A DNA stretch of 8,126 nucleotides from JBGPML01 sp041486955 (GTDB taxonomy: Bacteria; Patescibacteriota; UBA1384; 2-12-FULL-50-11; DASWYB01): contig JBGPML010000039.1 in assembly GCA_041486955.1 (NCBI GenBank), positions 1 to 8,126 of the forward strand, read 5' to 3'. Position 1 is the stretch's first letter. Each line of letters starts with the position of its first letter. Shown one piece after another: positions 1 to 6,158 of the stretch. The notes beneath the pieces are model-generated. The model was given only the letters and a program-made list of their open reading frames with translations. It had not been told where the DNA came from and did not search any database. The position numbers were made by a program, and so were the translations under genes.

Positions 1-228
1 CCGATCGGTATTTTAACGGAAACCGGCGGAATCGTTGAAGAATTAGATCATATTTTAGAAGTTGCCAAACGGGGACGAAATAAAATTGTTTTTGATACTG
101 ACCCAGCCAAACTGGTTAAAAAAGTCCTCGAACTCATTGAGCAGGACGACTGTGTTCGCGAAAAAGGCACGAAAGAATGTAAAGTCATTCCCGGTCCTCG
201 AGCAAAAATCATTACCCAACCAGCATGA
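1..228 (+). CDS. SLOG/TIGR00725-like nucleotide-binding protein, C-terminal end (5' partial)
   Basis: The frame is open from base 1 and ends at a TGA at 226-228, giving the last 75 residues of a protein that begins outside the window. The visible part starts with PIGILTETGGIVEEL, followed by an amphipathic helix, a short strand (KIVFDTDP) and a helix (AKLVKKVLELI). This glycine-rich 'TGG' turn followed by a 'D-x-DP-x-KLV-x-K' ending resembles the C-terminus of SLOG-superfamily Rossmann proteins (TIGR00725/LOG-like), which bind nucleotide-type ligands. That assignment is from memory of the family pattern and rests on the C-terminal part only. The last 25 residues are polar and probably a tail. 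The stop overlaps the start of the epimerase gene (ATGA), so the two are very likely co-transcribed and translationally coupled. A sugar-phosphate isomerase is a less likely alternative. Confidence 0.55.
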   Translation, partial: PIGILTETGGIVEELDHILEVAKRGRNKIVFDTDPAKLVKKVLELIEQDDCVREKGTKECKVIPGPRAKIITQPA

Positions 229-899
229 TTATTCCTGCTTTACTTACGACGAATCCGAGGATAGCAGAAGAACGAATTAAACTTGCCCAACACATGAGCG
301 GTTGGCTGCATATTGATTTGCTCGATAATACACTCTACGATTTCGCTTCCCTCTCGCTCGAAGAGCTGGCAAAACTTGATTATGGCGATTTATCGATCGA
401 ACTCCACTCGATGACTGACAGCCCTGAAGCAGCTCTAGCAACTGATTTATCTTTCGATCGTTTTATCCTCCACATTGAAGTTCCCGACTGGGAAAAACAT
501 TATGACAGATATGTCGCCGAAGGCATTGATACATGGTTAGCCATTTCGCCGGAAACCGATATCGCGCAGTTATCAATTCCACAAGATTGTACTGGCGTGG
601 TATTAATGGGGGTAACCCCCGGACAGACTGGTCAATCTTTTCTGGAATCAACCTATGAACGCCTTGATACGCTACTTGAGTATCACCCAACGATTCCAAT
701 TACGATCGATGGTGGTGTTAGCGCGGACAATCTCCGAGCATTAACCAGCTATGGTATCGATAATGTGATTATGGGCAGCGCGTTGTTTGGTCAACCCAAC
801 CCAGCGGAAACATATCAACAACTGACTCGATTGGTTGATCCGATTGCCGAGATCGACGACCAACCGGCCACAAAACCGACTTCGGAAGAAGCGATATGA
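225..899 (+). CDS. rpe: Ribulose-phosphate 3-epimerase
   Basis: The 224-residue protein should interconvert D-ribulose 5-phosphate and D-xylulose 5-phosphate in the cytosol, supplying transketolase, whose gene follows. It shows the TIM-barrel layout of the family. The four expected metal ligands are in place: H29 and D31 in LHIDLLD, H61 in IELHSM, and D162 in TIDGGVSADN. The phosphate-binding loops are MGVTPGQTGQ (128-137), DGGV (162-165) and MGSALFG (183-189). It is a divergent member: the usual DxMDG after the first ligand pair reads DLLDN, and the usual MSVNPGFGGQ reads MGVTPGQTGQ. The last ~15 residues form an acidic, proline-containing tail beyond the barrel. The ATG at 225 overlaps the stop of the upstream gene and has no clear Shine-Dalgarno, which fits coupled re-initiation. 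Confidence 0.88.
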   Translation: MIIPALLTTNPRIAEERIKLAQHMSGWLHIDLLDNTLYDFASLSLEELAKLDYGDLSIELHSMTDSPEAALATDLSFDRFILHIEVPDWEKHYDRYVAEGIDTWLAISPETDIAQLSIPQDCTGVVLMGVTPGQTGQSFLESTYERLDTLLEYHPTIPITIDGGVSADNLRALTSYGIDNVIMGSALFGQPNPAETYQQLTRLVDPIAEIDDQPATKPTSEEAI

Positions 900-906
900 A
901 TTACCT

Positions 907-974
907 TGTCATTGCGAACAAGTTGAAGCAATCTAGATCGCTACTCCTTCGACTCGCTCAGGATCGCGATGACA
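907..974. repeat. REP-like inverted repeat between rpe and the transketolase N subunit
   Basis: TGTCATTGCGA at 907-917 is matched by TCGCGATGACA at 964-974. The arms pair over 11 positions with one G-T wobble and enclose about 46 bases. From memory, repeats opening with TGTCATTGCGA and containing GAAGCAATCT (here 925-934) are found in many copies between genes of diverse bacterial and metagenomic genomes. This looks like one such copy. It fills most of the gap and ends just before the ribosome-binding site of the next gene. Confidence 0.6.
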
Positions 975-978
975 TAAT

Positions 979-983
979 AGGAG
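979..983 (+). promoter_or_regulatory. Ribosome-binding site of transketolase N subunit
   Basis: AGGAG lies only 4 bases before the ATG at 988, directly after the palindromic repeat. The short spacing is slightly unusual, but this is the only good start: the downstream protein begins with the expected family N-terminus. Confidence 0.6.
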
Positions 984-987
984 TCGT

Positions 988-1830
988 ATGACAACCAAAC
1001 AACTTGAACTCCAAGCCAACGAAATCCGCAAATCTATCATCCGCATGTTGGTTATTGCCGGATCTGGTCACTCAGCCGGACCGCTCGATATGGCCGATAT
1101 TTTTACGGCGCTCTATTTTGAAATTCTGACGCATCGTCCCAAAGATCCAAAATGGGATAAACGAGACCGGTTGGTCTTATCGTGCGGCCATATCGCTCCC
1201 GTTTTTTATGCCACACTCGCTCATGCTGGCTATTTCCCTTTGCACGAACTTAAAACGCTTCGAAAAATAGAGACCCGATTACAAGGTCATCCCCACAATC
1301 TGTCAACTCCGGGGGTTGAGAACAGTTCCGGTCCGCTCGGCCAAGGTCTCTCCCAAGCAATCGGGATGGCCTTAGCGGCTCGACTGAATCGCGAACACCA
1401 TCGTGTCTTTGCTATTCTATCGGATGGCGAGCAGGAAGAAGGACAAACGTGGGAAGCCGTTATGTTTGCTGGCAAATACAAAGTTCACAATTTAACCGCT
1501 ATTATGGATCGCAATAACATTCAAATCGATGGACCGACTGAAGTGGTCATGCCGCTGGAACCGTTAGCAGATAAGTACCGCGCCTTTAATTGGCACGTGA
1601 TTGAAATCGATGGGCATAATATGCGCGAAATTATCGATGCTTGCGATCAAGCCAAAGCGATAGTTGAAAAACCGACGTTAATTCTCGCCCACACCATTGC
1701 TGGTAAAGGAGTTGATTTTATGGAATACGATTTTCATTGGCATGGCAAACCGCCAAAACCAGAAGAAGCGACATTAGCACTAAAAGAGTTACGAACGCTC
1801 GGCGGGAAAATTAAAAGCGAACATGAATAA
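988..1830 (+). CDS. Transketolase, N-terminal (thiamine diphosphate-binding) subunit
   Basis: This 280-residue protein is the thiamine-diphosphate pyrophosphate-binding half of a split transketolase, which moves two-carbon ketol units between sugar phosphates. Expected family positions are visible: H28 in SGHSAG, H68 in CGHIAP, H101/H103 in GHPH, and GPLGQGLS at 115-122. The ThDP/metal motif starts with SDGEQEEG (145-152) and ends with DRNNI (174-178), where D146 and N176 would bind the metal. The substrate-contact motif HWHG is at 250-253. The motif's usual first glycine (GDG) is serine here. The length suits a stand-alone N subunit; the partner half is encoded at 2794-3771. In most genomes with a split enzyme the halves are adjacent, whereas here about 960 bases and an opposing gene lie between them. 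Confidence 0.92.
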   Translation: MTTKQLELQANEIRKSIIRMLVIAGSGHSAGPLDMADIFTALYFEILTHRPKDPKWDKRDRLVLSCGHIAPVFYATLAHAGYFPLHELKTLRKIETRLQGHPHNLSTPGVENSSGPLGQGLSQAIGMALAARLNREHHRVFAILSDGEQEEGQTWEAVMFAGKYKVHNLTAIMDRNNIQIDGPTEVVMPLEPLADKYRAFNWHVIEIDGHNMREIIDACDQAKAIVEKPTLILAHTIAGKGVDFMEYDFHWHGKPPKPEEATLALKELRTLGGKIKSEHE

Positions 1831-1832
1831 GA

Positions 1833-1950
1833 AATGACGAAATCTAAATGCCAAATGACAAATTAATACCGAAGCCCGAACGTCAAATCACGAATTCGTC
1901 ATTTAGGTTTCGTCATTGATTCAGCATTTGGCCTTCGGATTTTAGATTTT
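1833..1950. repeat. Nested inverted repeats downstream of the transketolase N subunit
   Basis: An 18-base arm AATGACGAAATCTAAATG (1833-1850) pairs with CATTTAGGTTTCGTCATT (1900-1917) with a single G-T wobble across a 49-base loop. The loop's 3' end contains a perfect palindrome ACGAATTCGT (1890-1899). Competing pairs overlap these: GCCAAATG (1850-1857) with CATTTGGC (1925-1932), CCGAAG (1869-1874) with CTTCGG (1933-1938), and AAATCTAAA (1840-1848) with TTTAGATTT (1941-1949). The block is AT-rich and begins two bases after the upstream stop codon. It could fold in more than one way as RNA. No T-run follows the main stem, so it is not a typical intrinsic terminator. Repeats of this 'AATGACGAAAT' flavour occur between genes in some uncultivated lineages (from memory). 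Confidence 0.65.
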
Positions 1951-2132
1951 GATTTATAATGCAAACGTAACAACAATCTAGTCCATCGACCCTGTCCTTG
2001 CGCTCTTCTTGCAATACCCGTCTCTTTATTACAAGCAAGCTCGTCAATTTCAATATAAAGGAATTGCCCCGTACTTCCGCCGGCTGGCGGATGGCACAAG
2101 GCAATGTTTGGATTAGTTTCGGACTGCTGTTT
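1951..2132. other. Non-coding stretch between repeat block and antisense gene
   Basis: With the repeat block before it, this completes a gene-free stretch of about 300 bases (1831-2132). Apart from the hairpin at 2063-2105 I see no conserved coding signal, tRNA or terminator. Short open frames crossing it lack ribosome-binding sites and run through the palindromes, so I do not annotate them. Confidence 0.5.
2063..2105. repeat. 43-base imperfect palindrome with GC-rich core hairpin
   Basis: The core TCCGCC-GGCT-GGCGGA (2076-2091) is a perfect 6-bp stem with a 4-base loop. It is enclosed by a second outer stem, ATTGCC (2063-2068) with GGCAAT (2100-2105). The two-tier symmetry suggests a discrete palindromic element. 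It lies 28 bases beyond the stop of the minus-strand gene, so it might also protect or end that transcript, but no real T-run follows on the minus strand. Confidence 0.55.
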
Positions 2133-2651
2133 TCAGGCGGCGACCGTGAGCGCGGGCTGGGGTTCGTCCTCCAGATCAGGCCGGTCGATCGGGAACGTGG
2201 ATTTCAACGACTGTCGCCATTCAATGTATCTTTCGTTTTCTTTTGTTCCCTCGACATTTTGGAGTAAGACGAAACGGCGATCCTGGAACCGGACATGCAG
2301 TCCGGTAATCGTTTGCGAGTCGAACGACTGGCTCATTCCTTGGCAGTGATGGCAACGAGTTGCTATGACATCGCCAAGTTTGGAGCGTTGGACATCGATC
2401 TGCAGGTTGTGAAAGCAGGACCTTCTCCCTTCTGTCGAAACTTCGACGATAAGGACGGGCTGCATCTCCTGCAGCACGTGGTGGAGCAGCCGCTTCAGAA
2501 TAGCGTAGACTTCTTCCCTGTCGCGGACCATGTCGTCCGCCGGTTGTTTGGCTAGCCTGACCGGCCCTTCAGCATAGAGGGCTTCATCCCGGAGGAGACC
2601 CCGGACGTCAATCAATCTGCCAACAGGCCTGTCGAGAATGCTGGCGACCAT
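2133..2651 (-). CDS. Hypothetical protein, antisense orphan gene between transketolase halves
   Basis: The 172-residue product is not one I recognise. No signal peptide or membrane segment is visible. A hydrophobic strand (PVLIVEVS, 65-72) is followed by C79-F-H81, and later by C100-H-H-C103; these Cys/His residues could form a small metal site, which is only a guess. The C-terminus is polar and acidic-proline rich. The coding case rests on the open frame and a strong purine-rich ribosome-binding site (AGGGGAGAAGG immediately before the ATG). It also rests on composition: two sampled 60-base lines within it are about 58% and 63% GC against about 45% in a line of the following transketolase gene. 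It runs opposite to all genes nearby and splits the transketolase pair, suggesting acquisition or insertion. It may still be a chance frame. Confidence 0.6.
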   Translation of the reverse strand: MVASILDRPVGRLIDVRGLLRDEALYAEGPVRLAKQPADDMVRDREEVYAILKRLLHHVLQEMQPVLIVEVSTEGRRSCFHNLQIDVQRSKLGDVIATRCHHCQGMSQSFDSQTITGLHVRFQDRRFVLLQNVEGTKENERYIEWRQSLKSTFPIDRPDLEDEPQPALTVAA

Positions 2652-2670
2652 CCTTCTCCCCTTAAAGACG

Positions 2671-2708
2671 ACTGCGCAGTTGCGCGATTGACTGGTGCAC
2701 TTTCCAGT
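2671..2708. repeat. Small inverted repeats upstream of the antisense gene
   Basis: ACTGCGCAGT (2671-2680) is a perfect 10-base palindrome. It overlaps a GCGCA/TGCGC pair (2674-2678 and 2681-2685), and ACTGG (2691-2695) pairs with CCAGT (2704-2708). They lie in the leader of the minus-strand gene next to a minus-strand TATACT (2706-2711) that could be its -10 box. An operator role is possible but unproven. Confidence 0.3.
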
Positions 2709-2752
2709 ATACGGGCTTGAATGGGCGATTGCTAGCTCGCTTTACGACAACT

Positions 2753-2781
2753 TTGCCCGACTTGGTACATTTTGTTATGGT
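2753..2781 (+). promoter_or_regulatory. Candidate promoter of transketolase C subunit
   Basis: TTGCCC (2753-2758) and TATGGT (2776-2781) are 17 bases apart, and a TG one base before the second box makes an extended -10. Each box matches the sigma-70 consensus at 4 of 6 positions. Transcription would begin only a few bases before the ATG at 2794. An independent promoter would make sense because the gene is cut off from the upstream operon by the insertion, but the match is modest. Confidence 0.35.
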
Positions 2782-2793
2782 GAAGTAAGAATT

Positions 2794-3771
2794 ATGAGTC
2801 ACCTCGTTGATGGATATTTAAATGAAAGAAGAGTTGCGCAGGCTCCAACGCGTGACGGTTTTGGTAAAGCCATGGTTGATTTAGGCGGTCAAAACGATCA
2901 AATTGTGGGTTTGACAGGGGATTTGAGTGAATCGACTCGAATGGACGGCTTTGAAAAAGCTTTTCCCGATCGTTTTTTTGAGGTTGGGGTAGCTGAACAG
3001 AATATGATGGGTTTAGCCGCCGGCTTAGCCTTAGCAGGTAAAATCCCTTTTATTACTTCCTATGCTACTTTCTCACCCGGACGAAACTGGGATCAATTGC
3101 GGGTCAGCGTCTGTTACTCACAAGCTAATGTCAAAATCATTGGTTGTCACAGCGGTTTATCAGTTGGGCCTGATGGCGCAACCCATCAAGCTCTCGAAGA
3201 TATCGCCATCACGCGCGTACTCCCCCACCTCACGGTCATCGCGCCTACCGATAGCAACGAAGCTCACCAGGCAACATTGGCCGCAGCCGAGTATAGGGGA
3301 CCGGTCTATATTCGATTAACCCGGGAAAAAACACCAGTTATTACCAAACCTGAGCATAAGTTCGAGATAGGGAAGTGCTACATAGAAGGAAAAGGGAGCG
3401 ACGTTACGATTATTGCGGCTGGACCAATCGCCTATGAAGCGCTGCAGGCCGCTCACCTACTCAAGGGTAAAAAAATTGAGGCTGAAGTTATTCTCTCCCC
3501 CACTATCAAACCACTTGATTCACATGCCATTTTAGCCAGTGTAGCCAAAACCCGCGCGGTTGTGACGGTGGAAGAGCACCAAATTGATGGGGGATTGGGG
3601 AGTGCGATTGCCGAATTACTGGGCGAGCATTATCCTGCTCCACTTGAACGAGTTGGTATGCCAAACTCATTTGGCGAATCGGGTGATCCAGCTGCTTTAA
3701 TGGCTAAATATGGCCTCGATCGCTATGCGGTGGTCGGTGCAGTCAATCGAGTTCTTCACCGTAAAGGATAA
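2794..3771 (+). CDS. Transketolase, C-terminal subunit
   Basis: The 325-residue protein is the second half of the split transketolase, carrying the pyrimidine-binding domain (about 15-180) and the C-terminal transketolase domain (about 195-320). The catalytic glutamate of the family is E68 in EVGVAEQNMMG, the aromatic contact region is SYATFSP (89-95), and DGATHQALED (127-136) and YIRLTRE (172-178) are the substrate/phosphate segments. I place the start at the ATG at 2794 because the sequence from there (SHLVDGYLNERRVAQAPTRD) fits the family. The frame stays open upstream to a GTG at 2695, but that extension is unlike the family. The ribosome-binding site is weak (GAAGTAAGA). The aldolase gene begins 8 bases after the stop, so these two form an operon. 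The active enzyme needs the 988-1830 product. Confidence 0.92.
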   Translation: MSHLVDGYLNERRVAQAPTRDGFGKAMVDLGGQNDQIVGLTGDLSESTRMDGFEKAFPDRFFEVGVAEQNMMGLAAGLALAGKIPFITSYATFSPGRNWDQLRVSVCYSQANVKIIGCHSGLSVGPDGATHQALEDIAITRVLPHLTVIAPTDSNEAHQATLAAAEYRGPVYIRLTREKTPVITKPEHKFEIGKCYIEGKGSDVTIIAAGPIAYEALQAAHLLKGKKIEAEVILSPTIKPLDSHAILASVAKTRAVVTVEEHQIDGGLGSAIAELLGEHYPAPLERVGMPNSFGESGDPAALMAKYGLDRYAVVGAVNRVLHRKG

Positions 3772-3779
3772 TATATACT

Positions 3780-4634
3780 ATGCTGACGTCACTGACCAAA
3801 GTTGTGAAAGCTGCCCAGGAACACCATTTTGCCGTTGGGGCATTTAATACCGCTAACTTGGAAATCACTCAAGCCATTATTTGGGCCGCAGAAGCGATGC
3901 ACTCCCCTATTATTATTCAGACCAGTGAAAAAGCGATTGAGTACGCCACTATGCCAGAATTGGTAGCCATGATTACTACTCTGGCCAAAGAATCGCCTGT
4001 ACCAATTGTATTTCACCTTGATCATGGGCGAACGCACGATATTATTTACGAGGCAATCGACTCAGGTTATACCTCGGTTATGTTTGATGGTTCCCATCTC
4101 CCCTATGACGATAATGTGAAATGGACAAAAAAATTTGTTGAAAGAGCCCATAAAAAAGGTGTTTCTGTTGAAGCTGAATTGGGAAAAATCGGCGGTGTGG
4201 AAGACGATGTTTCGGCCGAAGAAGGTTTAACTGACCCTATTTTGGCTCGAGAATTTGCCAAAGAAACGCGCTGCGATGCACTGGCAGTTGGAATTGGCAA
4301 TAATCATGGCAAAACCAAGCCAGGTGAGTATTTACATCTCGACGTTTTAGCCCAAATTCGAGAACAAGTAAATACTCCGCTCGTCTTACATGGCGCATCG
4401 AGTACACCGGTTGATCAGATTAAAAAGGCGATCAAAATAGGTGTCACGAAAATCAATATTGATACTGATTTGCGGGTAGCTTTTTCCGATGCCGAACGAA
4501 AGGTCTTAAAGGAAGATAAAAAATTGTATGATCCGCGAACAATTTTAACCGCCGCGAGAGATGCTGTTAAAGAAGTCGTCATGCAAAAACTGGCCCTGTT
4601 TGGGTCGGCTACAAAGGCCAAATACATCGATTAG
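3780..4634 (+). CDS. Class II fructose-bisphosphate aldolase
   Basis: This 284-residue zinc-dependent aldolase should cleave fructose 1,6-bisphosphate to dihydroxyacetone phosphate and glyceraldehyde 3-phosphate, or condense them. Visible motifs are HLDHG (79-83; D81 as the catalytic acid/base and H82 as zinc ligand), FDGSHLPYDDN (102-112), EAELG (131-135), GNNHG (173-177) with H176 as zinc ligand, VLHGAS (202-207) with H204 as the third zinc ligand, and KINIDTDLR near the phosphate site. Length and motif order fit the short KbaY/GatY/FbaA-type class II group, so a tagatose-bisphosphate aldolase cannot be excluded; the sugar-phosphate neighbours favour fructose bisphosphate. AAAGGA at 3763-3768, inside the end of the preceding gene, is the likely ribosome-binding site. 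Confidence 0.92.
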   Translation: MLTSLTKVVKAAQEHHFAVGAFNTANLEITQAIIWAAEAMHSPIIIQTSEKAIEYATMPELVAMITTLAKESPVPIVFHLDHGRTHDIIYEAIDSGYTSVMFDGSHLPYDDNVKWTKKFVERAHKKGVSVEAELGKIGGVEDDVSAEEGLTDPILAREFAKETRCDALAVGIGNNHGKTKPGEYLHLDVLAQIREQVNTPLVLHGASSTPVDQIKKAIKIGVTKINIDTDLRVAFSDAERKVLKEDKKLYDPRTILTAARDAVKEVVMQKLALFGSATKAKYID

Positions 4635-4684
4635 AATTTACGGACTTGGCCCCCTTTAGCGTCAGATCTCTGTTCCTCGTTCAC

Positions 4685-4700
4685 CGTACGTCCATGTACG
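4685..4700. repeat. Short palindrome in the aldolase-dehydrogenase gap
   Basis: CGTAC (4685-4689) pairs with GTACG (4696-4700) across a 6-base loop. It sits in the 131-base gap between the aldolase and dehydrogenase genes. No T-run follows, so I do not call it a terminator. The rest of the gap shows no clear promoter. Confidence 0.35.
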
Positions 4701-4765
4701 ACTCACTTCAGTACTCGACCTTCCTTGAAATAGCCTCAACTTCGTAAACCCTAGGAGAATAAGAA

Positions 4766-5731
4766 ATGTCCAAAATTGTAGTTACCTGGCCTATTAGTGA
4801 GTCCGCGATAGCAAAACTCAAAGAGAAACACGAAGTGGTCGTCAATGACAAAGAACAGGCTTTAACGGCCGAAGAACTGCTGCAATTCGTCGCCGGAGCG
4901 GATGCGATTTTATGTTTGCTGAGTAATAAAATCACCCGGGAAGTTCTGGATGCTGCCGGGCCTCAACTCAAAATCGTGGCCACGATGTCTGTCGGGTATG
5001 ATCATATTGATCTTGCCGCCACAAAAGCCAAAAACGTCACTGTTGCGGCCACGCCTGGCATGAGTGATGAAGCTGTGGCGGAACACGCTGTTACCTTGAT
5101 GTTATCCCTCGCAAAATCCATTCCGCAAGCCGATGCTTTTGTTCGAGCTGGCAAATATAAAGGTTGGGATCCAACCCTCTTTGTGGGACCGGAATTAGGT
5201 GGCAAAGTTTTGGGGATTGTCGGAGTTGGTCACATTGGTTCGACGATTGCGAAAATTGCCGGTTTTGGTTTAGGTATGGCAATTGGTTACAATGACGTCA
5301 AACCTAATCCAGACTTTGAATCGCAATTTAATGCCACCTATTTTGAACTCGATGCACTTCTGCCGATTGCCGACGTTATTACCCTTCACGTGCCGTTACT
5401 CCCAACCACAACCCATTTAATGAATGCCGAGAGATTGGCAAAAATGAAACCGACGGCTTATTTAATCAACACGTCCCGCGGTCCGGTGGTGGACGAAGCG
5501 GCACTGGTTTCCGCTCTTCAAAACAAACAAATTGCTGGTGCAGGTTTAGATGTCTATGAAAATGAACCTTCATTAACACCCGGCTTAATTGACCTGCCAA
5601 ACGTCGTTTTGACGCCCCACATCGCCTCCGCCACTCGGGAATCGCGCGAAGCTATGGCTCATAAAGCGGCTGATAACATTATCGCCGTGTTGTCTGGTCA
5701 ACCCGCACCTGATGACGTAAAAGCCCCCTAG
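4766..5731 (+). CDS. D-isomer-specific 2-hydroxyacid dehydrogenase (probable glyoxylate/hydroxypyruvate reductase)
   Basis: The 321-residue protein has the full two-domain family layout. The substrate domain has MSVGYDHIDL at 74-83, and the central NAD(P)-binding Rossmann fold has GVGHIG (153-158). The catalytic trio is R238 in NTSRGPVVDE, E267 in DVYENEP and H285 in LTPHIASAT. An aspartate (D177 in GYND) sits at the end of the second strand of the nucleotide fold, which favours NAD(H) over NADP(H). The family reduces 2-keto acids to D-2-hydroxy acids; the closest feel is glyoxylate/hydroxypyruvate (D-glycerate) reductase, but phosphoglycerate or D-lactate dehydrogenase cannot be excluded from motifs alone. 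The protein lacks the extra C-terminal ACT domain of many phosphoglycerate dehydrogenases. A good AGGAG (4753-4757) stands 8 bases before the ATG. Confidence 0.9.
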   Translation: MSKIVVTWPISESAIAKLKEKHEVVVNDKEQALTAEELLQFVAGADAILCLLSNKITREVLDAAGPQLKIVATMSVGYDHIDLAATKAKNVTVAATPGMSDEAVAEHAVTLMLSLAKSIPQADAFVRAGKYKGWDPTLFVGPELGGKVLGIVGVGHIGSTIAKIAGFGLGMAIGYNDVKPNPDFESQFNATYFELDALLPIADVITLHVPLLPTTTHLMNAERLAKMKPTAYLINTSRGPVVDEAALVSALQNKQIAGAGLDVYENEPSLTPGLIDLPNVVLTPHIASATRESREAMAHKAADNIIAVLSGQPAPDDVKAP

Positions 5732-5779
5732 CCATTTTTTTAGCTGCGTATTAGACTTAATAATAAGAAGGAGAGTTGT

Positions 5780-6091
5780 ATGTTAGAAGAAAAATCATCC
5801 GAATCAGCAATACTACAAGAGCGATTTTATACGAGCTTTGGTTACCTCCAGCTTCTGTTTTTTTTGGCGTTTGTGATCGATGGCTACAAGTTGGGTAATA
5901 TTATTGGCCTACTTGGAAACGGTGGACCAATGATCGTTTTTTTCGGAGCTGGACTTGCTTTTAGCAATGCCCGACGGCTACACCAATCTCGTTATAATAC
6001 TTTTGGCGTTTGGCTAACTTTATTTGTAGGTTTTTTGTTGGTAGCTTATATTTTATGGCAACAGCTTCTTGCTCACACGCCAGGCTATTAA
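5780..6091 (+). CDS. Small three-helix membrane protein, function unknown
   Basis: The 103-residue protein begins with a short charged segment (1-16) and has three hydrophobic stretches: about 20-33 (LQLLFFLAFVI), 38-62 (IIGLL through FFGAGLAF) and 75-97 (WLTLFVGFLLVAYILW). A basic loop (ARRLHQSR, 64-71) separates helices two and three, which by the positive-inside rule would be cytoplasmic. No signal peptide, catalytic motif or known family is recognisable. A strong AAGGAG (5768-5773) lies 6 bases before the ATG, so it is a real gene. It follows the dehydrogenase by 48 bases on the same strand and may be read through from it, but no functional link is evident. Confidence 0.8.
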   Translation: MLEEKSSESAILQERFYTSFGYLQLLFFLAFVIDGYKLGNIIGLLGNGGPMIVFFGAGLAFSNARRLHQSRYNTFGVWLTLFVGFLLVAYILWQQLLAHTPGY

Positions 6092-6125
6092 TTCATCTAA
6101 ATTTCTACGTACGAGATCAAAGAAA

Positions 6126-6158
6126 AACCCGCCGGTTCTCGCAAGAGGATAGCGGGTT
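6126..6158 (-). terminator. Intrinsic terminator of the XRE regulator gene
   Basis: AACCCGC (6126-6132) pairs perfectly with GCGGGTT (6152-6158). On the minus strand the stem is followed by TTTTTCT, giving a standard rho-independent terminator. The stem overlaps the TAA stop of the regulator gene. On the plus strand no T-run follows, so it acts mainly on the minus strand. Confidence 0.8.

Noticed and set aside
62..280. 72-residue plus-strand open frame at the left edge
   Set aside because: It overlaps the partial SLOG-like gene and the start of rpe in another frame, lacks a ribosome site and looks random in composition.
1899..2104. Two short minus-strand open frames downstream of the transketolase N subunit
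   Set aside because: They read through the palindromic repeats in different frames and have no ribosome-binding site; repeat-derived chance frames.
1998..2555. Plus-strand open frames across the insert
   Set aside because: They lie opposite the better supported minus-strand gene, lack ribosome sites and show no protein-like pattern.
2695..2793. Upstream GTG start for the transketolase C subunit
   Set aside because: The extra 33 residues do not resemble the family and overlap the candidate promoter; the ATG at 2794 fits the family N-terminus.
5729..5760. Possible terminator after the dehydrogenase gene (run of seven T)
   Set aside because: No convincing GC-rich stem precedes the T-run.
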